Assembly (NCBI GenBank): GCA_001414485.1
Contig: LLEY01000022.1
Location: forward strand, 620,001-684,000
Origin: Calycina herbarum
Lineage: Eukaryota; Ascomycota; Leotiomycetes; Helotiales; Pezizellaceae
DNA length: 64,000 bases
Direction: 5' to 3'
Below the pieces are notes generated by a model. That model did not search any database, was not told the DNA's origin, and saw nothing but the letters and a program-made list of their open reading frames with translations. Within the stretch, counting starts at the first letter, position 1. Every line of letters begins with the position of its first letter. Below are positions 1 to 10,554 of the stretch, piece by piece. The position numbers were made by a program, and so were the translations under genes.

Positions 1-384
1 TCGTATACTTGATTCAACTATACAATTAAGCAATTCTGTCTACGCTTAATTTACACTCGCTTGAATGAATCATCATTGTTTTTTGAAATAACTTCAGTCT
101 TCTGAACTGTCTACGCTATTTATTTAAATAATTGTTACCCGGAAGAGTATCCAATACACTATACTTCCAAAACATCCGAGGCTTTATCTAATGAAAGAAA
201 TTAATCTAACGCTCTCGAGTATTTTATCTTACCAGAGTCGCTATTCAGTACTACAAAGTAGTTATTTGAGAGATCAATTCCGCAATTGCTAATTAATGAA
301 TAAAGTATACTAGTACATTGGAAGCTATAAGCGAAACTAAAACAGGACTACACTAAAACAAGTCTTCAGGGTCATTGATTATTA
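1..384. other. AT-rich flank left of the transposon nest
   Basis: No gene is visible. The stretch is AT-rich with no reading frame of note. It ends at the TA dinucleotide (383-384) that forms the left copy of the target duplication of the DNA transposon that follows. Confidence 0.6.
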
Positions 385-410
385 ACGTGTTTCACAAGCG
401 AGTCGCCCAC
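385..410 (+). repeat. Left terminal inverted repeat of the DNA transposon
   Basis: Begins ACGTGTTTCACAAGCGAGTC and is the exact reverse complement of 8437-8462. A TA target duplication lies immediately outside at 383-384. Confidence 0.93.
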
Positions 411-540
411 TTTTTCAACCTAGTGTTATTATAATATAAAATTCTTAATACTATATAAAGTTATTATTACTATAGAAGCTATCTAGTATTCTTTAGAACT
501 TTTGCTATCTTCTACATCTAATATTTCTGCCTAATAAGTA

Positions 541-962
541 CGAGAATTATGCCCAGTTTTACTACAACGGCTACAGTACCTGTCTACGCGAACTCTCTTC
601 CTAGACTCTTTACCTTATTTCTGGCTACTATTTTCCTTAGATATAATTAAATTAGCTATGTCGCCTACTATTAATGTCTCTTAACTCTTAATATACTTCC
701 TCTTACGACTTTTACATTTAGTTATAGCCTTAGTTATTATACAAAGACTAGTGATTTCCTTATATATTAATACTATATTATGTATTACCTTAGTTGAGCC
801 TTTTTCGAGTTAATTAAGAGACTAAATAATAGAACTAGGTAACAAGTCTTAATGTCTTTGAATCCGATCTTGAATAAGCGTTGATTAAGCTATTATTTCG
901 TATACGTTACTTAGTGTTTTAGGTGTTTATAGAGTGTCTTCTGGTATTGTTAGTGTTAGTGT
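541..962 (-). pseudogene. C-terminal relic of the pogo-like transposase
   Basis: Read on the minus strand, the 3' end of the transposase is still visible as YCSRCSKTGHNSRT (about 541-585), a CCHC zinc knuckle followed by a stop. This knuckle is known from C-termini of Fot-type fungal transposases. The rest of the DDE-domain half lies between here and 962, where the gypsy element split the gene, and is too decayed for me to place its catalytic residues. The N-terminal half lies about 6.2 kb away, beyond the right LTR. Confidence 0.7.
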
Positions 963-967
963 ACGAA
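963..967. repeat. Left 5-bp target site duplication of the gypsy element (ACGAA)
   Basis: ACGAA directly precedes the left LTR and is repeated at 7206-7210 directly after the right LTR. A 5-bp duplication is usual for Ty3/gypsy integrases. Confidence 0.9.
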
Positions 968-1239
968 TGTGATGGCCCGCTATCAGGAATGAGAGTTGCC
1001 AAGGTTGCGTGTATACTAGATAGGATACGTACCCGAGTATTAGGAATGTCCGGTTCGGACCTCCGAGTCTATTATTATTGTCCGAACCCTTTTGTATATA
1101 GATGCCCTTACCCTTAGTATCGGGAAAGGTTAATTTGATCTTTTCCTTTGTATTTAGAGCCTAGTATCTAAGTATATTATTCTACGGAACGCACTTCTAT
1201 ATACCTCTTTTATAGTATTATCTGTTTCGTACTGTTATA
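968..1239 (+). repeat. Left LTR of the gypsy element
   Basis: Starts TGTGATGGCCCGC and ends GTTATA (the canonical terminal CA appears to have become TA). Same length as the right LTR and nearly identical apart from transitions. A short open frame at 923-1117 that crosses this LTR is not a gene. Confidence 0.92.
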
Positions 1240-1399
1240 TTAAAAGATTAAATTCTTCTTGTCGGGGACGGCCTGTTATAATATCTTACTAAGCGCGTTA
1301 ACGTCCTATATCAAATTCGATTCGGCCTAGATTCGGATCAGTATAACGACAACCTTAAATTACTAGTTTATAGACAGCTAGTAATATCAGGGTTTAATA

Positions 1400-4300
1400 T
1401 CTATTAGTTAGCTAGTAAAAAGCGTATCTTCTAATACGTTAAGGAAGTAGAAGACGCTGAGAATTCCTAAGACTTCAAATAACCCTCTCTATATAGGGAT
1501 TGCTATATAAGGTTTAGAAAGTCGATATTAAGTTACCTAGAAGGCTCCCGAATCTACCCCTAAAACCCCTCTAACGACATCGAGTATATTAAACTAAGAA
1601 GCGACCCCAGGTCCCTCCTAAGCTCTGCTAGAGAGCGTTAAGCAACCTACTAGGGAAACTAGTAAGCCCCTCTCCGAATACGTACTAAACCGCACTTATA
1701 TACCTAAACCTAAAAAGTTAAGAAACAACAAAGGCAAGGGCCTAGCCTAAAACCTTAGAGACCTATAAGACTTTTCTAATATAGATAAGATATAGGGTAT
1801 AGTATAAGGATTAGAAGAAGAACTTCGAAACAATAACTATCGGTTTAGATAGTTAGAATCTATTATAAAAGAACTCTAAGAATAAACCAGAGTCCCTTAA
1901 TCTTCTCGACCTAAAACCGACTATAACTCTCCTTCTATTCTAAGCACTATACCAGACCCCTTTCGCTTAAGAAGCGAACCTGCCTCTGATGCCTTCCCTT
2001 AACAGCAGACTACTCTATATAACCCTAAATATAGTCTAAATACCCTCCGACCTACTAAAAGCAAAATTACAGAAAAAATTAAACCTTTAAACAATAGTAT
2101 ATTACCTATATACCGATAATAGAAGATATTAATATACGATAGACTTCTAGTAAATGCCGATTATTATAATATAAGCCTAACTCGAAAAGCCCTTATCTAG
2201 AGAACAACTACTAGAATCGCTAGGAACTACCTTAAGCCCCGATACTAGTCTAAGTCGATTTATATTACTTTCTATGATTATTAAGATATAATTAAGCTTT
2301 TAGATTTATATTTCTTAACCAGATACGAGACAGAGGATATATAGAACGCTTTCTGGGCCTTATAGATAGGTAGAAAGGATTACACTAGAGAAACGTTTAC
2401 TAACTTCAGAGGTTACTTCTTAAGTATAGCTATACTTAGAGAGATACTAGAGTTAGAACGATTCTTCTATATATAGGAGAAAATTACACTACAGCTACGA
2501 AACTCGGCCGCTATACTTAAGAGACGTTAGAATTATAACTTTGTCGAAATAGTAGTAGATCTCCTAGCCCTAGATAAGGAACAACGCTAGAACGCTAAGT
2601 TATATATAGCTAACACGACTAAGCTAGTTGGTATAAACACTTTAGTTAAAAAGACTACTTTTCAATCCTTATCTAGTTTAATACTAAAACCCTTACTATC
2701 TATACGCGGATCCTTCTCTACCGTTCAGACTACTTTAAGGATATTTAAAACCACCTCTACTAGCAAACGCTAAAAGACTCTAGACCGAGTCCCAGCTGGT
2801 ACAACGTGCTACTACTATAGTAAGCCTAGGCACTACAAAACCGACTACTCTTAGCTACCTAGTATTAAAGAAATAGTCTAAGAAGCGGACAAAGATAACC
2901 TACAAGTCCTTATAAAGTACCCCGATTCTAACCTAAATCAGAGGGAAAACGAGGCAGCCTAGGTAAAGACTCCTTTCTAGGCCTATATAAATATAATCTA
3001 TCGAATCTCAACCTTTCTAGACTTATAAGAGGAAACCAATTCCTTACAAATATAACACTTAGTATATATAGATACGGTATTAAAACTCGAGCCTTAATAG
3101 ATATAAGAGCGAATAGATTTCTATTCTTAAATCGACCCCTAGCTCTATAGCTATTCTAATCGTTAGGTATATAGATTCGAAAACTACTCTACTTAGTACT
3201 TATTCATAGATACGATAGTAGTATTAAGAGTAAAGCAATATAGTTTATATAACTATATCTAAACCTAGATCGACGTCGTATCCGAAACTGTCTCTTTATC
3301 GTCTTAGACCTTAGATAATAAGACCTAATTATTAGAAATAAATAGTTAAAACATTTTAATATTCTCCTTAACTCTACTAGGAATTAACTTATTTAGCTAG
3401 CTAGAACTCTACTGACTCCTTACTTCGGAAAGGAAATCTTACTTTCTCTAACTTCTAGCTAGAACTAGAAGTCTTATTTAAATACATAGTCGGATATAAA
3501 CTAAAGAGATCACGCTCTCTATTAAAATAAAAAGCGAAGGAATAGTAAGCTCTTAGCTAAGTTATTACTATTATCTACGATATTAACTTCTAACATCTAC
3601 CTATCTAACTCTGCTCCGAATACCCTCTAACCTACTAGTACAGCTTAGACAGATTAGACTCTATACTCTTTTATTAGTAAAATAAGTACAAATGTTTTAC
3701 ATTTTAATATAAAGCGACCTGATACCGAGTTCTTTATAATAAGCATCTACGAATTAGATCGGATTATTAATAAAAGATTAGCTCTATCCTTAGATAACGC
3801 TAAGACTATAGACCTAATATAGTCTCGACTCTCTTAATATTACTTATTATTCTAGGATATATTCTTAAAAGCAGCCTTAGATAAACTTCCCTCTTACTGT
3901 ATATATAACTATAAAATTACCTTAAATAAACCCCTTCCTACCTCCTACTCCCCTCTATATTAATAGTTAACCGTAGAGCTATAAGTAATAAAAGAGTATC
4001 TTATAGACAATTTAAATAAAGGATTTATCGTTAACAGTAATAGCTCTTTTACCTTACTAGTACTCTTTATTAAAAAGCCTAATAGCGATAAGCTACGGTT
4101 CTATATCGATTACTAGAAACTAAATACTCTTATCTAAAACGACCTCTACTCGATCTCTTATATCGACAAACTTATTTTAAGACTAAGGAAAGCTAAGATC
4201 TTTACTAAGTTAGATATATAATAAGCTTTCTACTATATCTAAATAGATCCTAACTTAGAAGAGATAACTACGTTTAGAACTAGGTATAGAATATATAAAT

Positions 4301-6860
4301 ACAAGGTCCTTTCTTTTAAACTCTATAATAGACCTACTACCTACTAATATTATATAAACGACGTCTTAATCGACTACTTAGATAACTTCTATATTACTTA
4401 CTTAGACGATATACTAATCTATTTAGATAATATTAAAGATTATAAGAAGTAAGTAAAGATAGTTTTAAATCGGCTTTAAGAAGCAAGACTTTAAGTAGAT
4501 ATTAAAAAGAGCGAATTTAGTATTACCTAAGTTAAATATCTCAGTTATATATTAACTATAAAAGGACTCGAAGTAGACTCTAATAAAGTAGAACCTTTAT
4601 AAAACTAGGTCTAACCTAGTACTATAACAGATATAAAGTCTTATCTAGGTTTTTATAGATTCTATAGACAATTTATCAAGAACTTTAACAAAATCGTAAA
4701 ACCTCTAACTACTATAACGTAGCCTTTAAAGCCGTTTTAGTAGACACTTGAATATAAAGAAGTATTTAAAGAATTACAGACTTAGCTACTCTTAGTTTAA
4801 GCCTTATACTACTTCGACCCCGAATATCCTACAAAGCTAGAGATAGACTCTTCTAATAGAGTAATAGTAGGTATATTCTCTTAATAATATAGTAATCGTT
4901 AGTATTCTATAGGTTTCTATTCCCACGTCTTAGTCGGATATGAAACGAACTAGGAAATCTATAATAAGGAACTGTTTATAATTATAGAAGTGTTTAGAAA
5001 ATAGCAACCTAAGCTTATGTCGTATTAGAACCGTATCGACGTCTTCTTAGACTACAGATCCTTAGAATACTTTATAACGATAAAGCTGCTTACTTCTAAG
5101 TAAGTATAATAGATAGAATTCCTCTTCGACTTTAATTTCTAGATCTAATTCACGTCTAGAAAGAATAATTAAAAGGCAGATATACTAACTAGATAGGAGT
5201 AAGACATTAGAATATAAGATTAAGTTAAGTTAGACAGCCGCTCGCGTACCCTTCTTAGACCTATTAGGCTTAACCTCTAAATCAACGCTGACCTTACTTA
5301 GACCTTTTAAGCGATATCCCTTTCTATAATTAAGTTAGATATTATCCCTAAGTCTAGATTAGATCTAATTCAGAAGCTAAGGACGGCTAACATGTAATTA
5401 TTTAAGAAGGAACGTAGAGAACTTAAGAACGGTTATACTATCTCGTCTGATAATTTACTCCTGTTTAGAGAACGGCTTTATATTAAAAGGAATACTAAAC
5501 TCTATACGAATCTGATCTAAGAAGCCTACGACTAAGTATCTAGTGCTTACCTAAGTACTCGAAAAACATACTAGTTACTAGTATCCGCCTACTACTAGGT
5601 CGGCATAGGTTTAGACTATAAGCTATACATAGCTAACTACCGAGCTTATAGATACTCTTATCCTCGACAGACTAAATAATAAGGATTCCTCTACCTACTA
5701 CTAGTGTTAGATTACCTAATATAGTATATATATATAGACTTTAAGTTATTTCTAAAGGATAAGTACGGATATAATACTATACTAGTATTTATTAACTGCC
5801 TTAGAAAGGATTTAGTATCTATTCCCTACTACTCTACTATTAATACTAGAGGATTAGCCTAGTTTTTTATATAATAGATCTATCGTTTTAGTTACTACCT
5901 TAAATCGATTATATCTAATAGAGGACCTTAATTCGTCTTAGCTTTTTAGACGGAATTCTATTATATTATCGGTGTTAAGCTTAAGCTCTCTATAACTTAC
6001 TATAAATAAATAGATAGTTAGATAGAGATTATAAACCGATATATTAATTAGAGGCTAAGGCCTTTCGTAACCTACTATTAAGATAACTAGAGCGAGTTAA
6101 TCCCTCTTATAGACAGAGTATAAATAACCTTTCTATACTTATCTATTAGTATAACCCCGTATTAGCTTAAGTTCGGGCTTGATTTACGAACCTCGTAGAA
6201 TTAGAATACTCCTAGGACCTCTATTCTCTAGGAACGACTAAATTACGATAAGGCAGTTAAGATAGCTACACGTATATACTCTGCCTAGAACGTAGCTAAA
6301 GACAACATAAGTAAAGCCTAGTAGAGAATATAAGATAGTATAAATTAATACCGAAGAGTTATCAACTAGGACGTTAGTAATAGAGTTTACTTATTAACTA
6401 AGAATCTTAAGATAAATCGACCTAGCTAAAAGCTAGCTGAACAGTAGACTAGACCCTTTAAAATACTAGAACGTGTAGGACACTCTTATAGACTAAAACT
6501 CCTAGAAGGATTATTAATCTATAATGTTTTCGCTATAGACGTACTATCTAAGAATCTAAACACCCTCTTACCTAGATAAGAAGCCCTAGAGCCGCCCTTA
6601 GAAATCGTTTAAGGTATATAAGAATAGGAAGTTTAAGAAATTCTTAGCAGTAGACTTTTTAAGAGATAACTATAATACTAGGTTAGATAGGTTGGTTACG
6701 ATATAGACTCTACCTAGTATTCTACTAATAATTTTCAAGGTTCGCTACACCTTCTAAGAGACTTCTATACCAAATATCTAGACAAACTAGGACCGCTCTA
6801 ACTCCTCTCTAAATAGATCTAAGTATAAGAGGTAGATAAGAACTAATAACCGAGTTACTA
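1400..6860 (+). pseudogene. Gag-Pol relic of the gypsy element
   Basis: Recognisable pieces in order on the plus strand: a gag zinc knuckle around 2812-2855 in which Cys and Gly codons have changed (TGC to TAC, GGT to AGT patterns); the reverse transcriptase core around 4090-4440, with the catalytic YLDD at 4399-4410 and then ILIYLD; an RNase H start around 4843-4890; an integrase zinc-binding and catalytic core around 5520-6200; a GPF-like segment around 6440-6560; and a chromodomain-linker motif (VGYDIDSTxYST) around 6690-6760. Nonsense codons are spread throughout, mostly TAA and TAG where CAA, CAG or TGG would be expected, as RIP produces. Confidence 0.85.
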
Positions 6861-6920
6861 CTAAAAACAAACTCGATACCGCCCCAACTATAATACGAAG
6901 CCTTAGAGACGAGTCTTTTT

Positions 6921-6933
6921 CAAGGGAGAGGGA
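6921..6933 (+). other. Polypurine tract of the gypsy element
   Basis: A purine run (AAGGGAGAGGGA) lies immediately before the right LTR, where plus-strand DNA synthesis of an LTR retrotransposon is primed. Confidence 0.75.
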
Positions 6934-7205
6934 TGTAATAGCCCGCTATTAGGAATAAGAGTTGCTAAGGTTACGTGTATACTAGATAGGATACGTACCT
7001 AAGTATTAGGAATGTCTAGTTTAGACCTCCGAGTCTATTATTATTATCTAAACCCTTTTATATATAGATACTCTTACTCTTAGTATCGGGAAAGGTTAAT
7101 TTGATCTTTTCCTTCGTGTTTAGAGCCTAGTATCTAAGTATATTATTCTACGGAACGTACTTCTATATACCTCTTTTATAGTATTATCTATTTCGTACTA
7201 TTATA
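6934..7205 (+). repeat. Right LTR of the gypsy element
   Basis: Starts TGTAATAGCCCGC and ends ATTATA. It aligns to 968-1239 without gaps. Almost all differences are C-to-T or G-to-A in this copy, so it looks much more heavily RIP-mutated than the left LTR. ACGAA follows at 7206-7210. Confidence 0.92.
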
Positions 7206-7210
7206 ACGAA

Positions 7211-8340
7211 GCCTTAAATCAAGCTTTGATAATATAGCTTCTGGGCTATATAGGACTAGCCTAGCCCCTTTAAAACTCGCGTAGATGTTATCCTTTATAA
7301 ATGCTTTATAAAAAGCTGCTTTAAATATAAGAAGAAAGGTTTCTTTAGTAATATAATTAATATGATTCTATGCTAAGCCTGATATCTTAGCTTTATATAC
7401 TCGCTTTAATAGTAAGAAGTAGACTATATTAAGTGGCTATAGTAGGTGTGATAAGTATAGAGGTATATAGAAGGTAATAATGTTTAAGTCTTTATAGAGT
7501 TACTAGAATTTAAGCAAGTTATAGCTTTTATAACTATTAACAATTAATAAACAATATCCTCCTATACTTTATATCTTTATATACTTATTAAAATACTTTA
7601 ACTATATAACTCTAAGCTTATTATTTGTCTAGCTGTTGTTGCTAACCTTAATTACCTAATCGTATAGTATATATATATCTTAGTACTAGGTAGAAATAAG
7701 TACTTTACCCGCGAATATAATAAATAGTAGGATTGCTTATCCTATTACGTTAACTCTCTAAATAACTATAACCTACTCGCGATTGCTTAGCTGAACTTGC
7801 TTTCGCTTTCTACGTGTTTCTAAGCTTATAATAATAAGTTAGAACGAAATAACTCCTATTATAAAGCCACTTTCGTTAAAGTTATAAATATCCTTATCTT
7901 AAATACTATATTTCTCTTTAATAGACTATATAAGCGTAAACTATAAGCTAATAACTCGCGGATCCTTAGTTAAAGCTTGCTAATGATCGTATAAACGACT
8001 CTATCAAGTTTTAAGCTTAGATATATGTTTTATAAAGTTATCTGGCTAGTTCCTACCTATAGGCTTTCTGTCGTACTCTCTTAGCAGATTATTAGCCATA
8101 TCTTATACTATATCCCTTATAGACGAAAACCCTTACGAATCTAACTCTAATATATATCTAACTATTGCCTCCTCCTCTGGCTTTATAAGCTTTTTCGAAT
8201 TAGGCTAGTAATTGTGTCGTAAGGGCTTTCCAGCACGTCGATCGGAGAGAGTCTTTCAAGGAACATAGTAAATCTTTGTAGCACTTCGTTTAGTTAATAA
8301 CGCGTTGTTTTCAAGTTCTTAGGTTGCCAAAATGATATTA
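7211..8340 (-). pseudogene. N-terminal relic of the pogo-like transposase
   Basis: On the minus strand the sequence from about 8330 down to 7211 still reads as the start of a pogo/Fot-type transposase. A DNA-binding helix-turn-helix of the CENP-B/Tc5 type can be followed, including PEEEAIV and YILELDS, then DMANNLLRE and later LTKDPRVIS. Several CAA, CAG, CGA and TGG codons appear as stops. The gene was split by the gypsy insertion at 7206; its C-terminal piece is at 541-962. Confidence 0.75.
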
Positions 8341-8436
8341 GCTTCTTGAAAAGGTAATTGAGCGTTGTAGTATTAAGCTATTATGATTTAAAGATAGTAT
8401 ATAGTACGCGACAAGGAAAGTAGGCGACCCGCTTAT

Positions 8437-8462
8437 GTGGGCGACTCGCTTGTGAAACACGT
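8437..8462 (-). repeat. Right terminal inverted repeat of the DNA transposon
   Basis: Exact reverse complement of 385-410, followed by the right TA target duplication at 8463-8464. Confidence 0.93.
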
Positions 8463-8610
8463 TAACAACAATTTTCTAAAATAAAACTCCAATGAATCCT
8501 CCAGCAAAACAAACATGAAGCGTTGGCTCAAGGTTGATCTTCTACACGATCCTTGCGACTATAAACCTTTGTTTTGATTAGATAATGCTTCATTTATCAC
8601 GCCGCGGGAG

Positions 8611-9728
8611 TTAGCTTACTGCGCTCCAACATTCATGACCGCAACAGCCATTTGCTCCCTCCATAGGCTTGTTATAGCAAGCTTCGTTATTACATTTAAA
8701 AAGCCTATTAGTCCCCGCTATTTTGGGAGCGGATCTTTTGCTTGATTTTGTACCTTGAGTCTTTGTAATCATCGGGCTTACTGGAAGAGTTTCTGGTGGA
8801 TACGTTGAAATTCCTGCTTGGGGGTATTGGTTGTAGTGTGAAAAGGTGCTTGACATAGGTAATGGCTCCGTGTATAAAGCCCCTGGACCATAATGAGGGC
8901 GACATTGTTCGGGCGGATGTTGCATATGCTGGGCACTATAGCTTGTCCCCGCTGCCCAAGTCTGACTCTTGGAACCAATTTCATGCCCGTGAGTCGTACC
9001 TCGGGCTTCTCTATATGCGCCCTGAGTCGCAGAGTATGAATCCTTTCTTCCGTTGGTCGTTGAGAAAGTCCTGGGTCTGTGTGGTTGATTTTTAGAACTC
9101 GAATGTGATGAAGACTTCTTATTGTCTACTTCTGGTTGTTTGGTATGCTTTCTTCATAACGAGTTAGCACAATATGTCAAGGGATCGTTGGCTCCTTTCA
9201 ACCAACACACCTCTCTGGCTTTTTGCGAGTTTGTTCTTCTGCTTCCATCTCCCGCCTTTCTTCCTCAGAGTCAATTTCGACTATTTCCTGGATTTTCGTC
9301 AGCCCGATTATGACGTACCTAAAAGTATATAGGCGGACGTCTTACCAGATTATTACAGTTATCACAAACACCTCCATATTTTGTTTTTTCTCGACACCCA
9401 CCCCCAGGACCATAGTTGTTCTCACAAGGGTTCTTCTTGTCTTCGGGTTCCTTTGGCGGTCTATGTGTTGGTACTAATTACTTGTGCGGATCGACAGGCT
9501 CTCTAGGTATTGTTTTCCTTCGGTGGTGTTTTGAGCGGTTTTCAAGATTAGCTATCTCGCGCTATGATCTTCGTTATCCCTTCTTCTTTAGATCCCCGAG
9601 TCAAACAAAGGACTGCTTACCTCCTCAGAGTCCCTGCATTCAAAACAGACATCCCCTGGGGTTTCTACTGTTCCTGTACCTTTATATGGATTCGATTTGT
9701 GGCGGCTGTAATAGCACTTCGAAGACAT
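8611..9728 (-). CDS. Cys-rich protein of unknown function, multi-exon
   Basis: I do not recognise this gene. A start at 9728 opens exon 1 (9621-9728, beginning MSSKCYYSRHKSNPYKG and containing VCFEC), which ends in a GTAAGC donor. An exon containing NPCENNYGPGGGCRE and VCDNC ends at 9346. It is followed by a 58-nt intron (9288-9345), exon 9211-9287 (acidic, EIVEIDSEEERRE), a 59-nt intron with a GCTAAC branch site (9152-9210) and a last exon 8611-9151 ending CNNEACYNKP...CCGHECWS. All three Cys-containing parts end in a CxxC or CCxxxC group, suggesting repeated metal-binding modules. The join between exon 1 and the second Cys exon (about 9480-9620) could not be put in phase, so a small exon or a frameshift may lie there. 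It is the first gene beside the transposon nest. Confidence 0.6.
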
Positions 9729-10554
9729 TTCGGCGAGTGCCCTGTTTGGATAGCCGAAGATTGATCGAGTAGGCAGAGGGGACGTAAAGTTGCGATAGCA
9801 AGATGCATGCGAGTTGAAGAAGTAAAGAAGGTTGCTAAATATTTATTGCGCTTTTATACTTTTATTACGAAACGTGAATCATCCAATTTTAGAGATGTAA
9901 ATCCTTCCCAATGATATATACATTCACAACGGTGCCTCAAATCCAACTCTCTTTGTTCGATATTCACAATTTGCCTGAGAACTCCAACCCAACATACCTT
10001 AAATTCACAAAGAGTCCAACAACCGGGAAACCTAATTCGTTGGGAGGAATCATGTTTGTTAAGTTGTGGCAAGATGCTAAAAAAAGCTGACCTCCTTTCA
10101 GATTCCTCGCTGAAATCTCCGCCCGCTTTGAAACATCGCATCGAAAACACGCACGGCGGGACGAGTTTAAAACTGTGTGGAAACGGGGGTGAAAAATTTG
10201 GCAATCTTTCTGGTAAAAGAAGTGGTCATTACTCTACTTTGACGAGAGGGGCTAATGGGAAATGGGGTGTTCGCAGAGTCATGCTCAAGAGCCATTATAC
10301 CCTAGAAATCACTTGGGTAGGATTCGGGGCACGTAGGAAGTCAAAAAAATGAATGCGCAGAATTAAGGAAGAATAGTTTTTTCATAATCGTTACTCCCAT
10401 CAAACCCCCCACGTTCAAAGTTTACCCCTCAAGTAACTCCAAAAAATACCCTCACAATCAAGTGTGAAAAATAATCAACCCAAACGATGCTATAAAACAG
10501 AAAAAAACGAGCACCCCATCCCCTTCCAATCTGTAACAATAAACAAACAATGAA
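9729..10554. other. Intergenic, no supportable gene
   Basis: Short open frames on both strands (for example 10056-10352 and 9854-10204) overlap each other and show no domain or splice logic. The part near 10380-10550 is A-rich and probably includes the 3' UTR of the minus-strand INCENP gene. Confidence 0.5.

Larger units (their letters stand above)
968..7205 (+). mobile_element. Ty3/gypsy LTR retrotransposon (Metaviridae-type), RIP-degraded
   Basis: Full-length 6,238-bp element with two 272-bp LTRs (968-1239, 6934-7205), 5-bp target duplications and a polypurine tract before the right LTR. Pieces of gag and pol can be read in plus-strand order: gag zinc knuckle, reverse transcriptase with YLDD, RNase H, integrase and a C-terminal GPF/chromodomain-like segment. 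Integrase downstream of RT/RNase H marks Ty3/gypsy rather than Ty1/copia. No open frame over about 100 codons survives. It sits inside the transposase gene of the older DNA transposon, so it arrived later. Confidence 0.93.
385..8462 (-). mobile_element. Pogo/Fot1-like (Tc1/mariner superfamily) DNA transposon, interrupted
   Basis: The element is bounded by perfect 26-bp terminal inverted repeats (385-410 and 8437-8462) and flanked on both sides by TA (383-384, 8463-8464), the target duplication typical of Tc1/mariner elements. Removing the retrotransposon inside it (968-7205) and one 5-bp duplication leaves about 1.84 kb, close to the usual size of fungal Fot1 elements. The minus strand shows remnants of a CENP-B/Tc5-type helix-turn-helix near 8160-8290 and a C-terminal CCHC zinc knuckle near 541-585, the two ends of a fungal pogo-type transposase. 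Stop codons are dense and TA dinucleotides abundant, consistent with RIP. The element is not autonomous. Confidence 0.88.

Noticed and set aside
923..1117. 64-codon plus-strand open frame
   Set aside because: It crosses the start of the left LTR and the target duplication of a dead retrotransposon; no domain.
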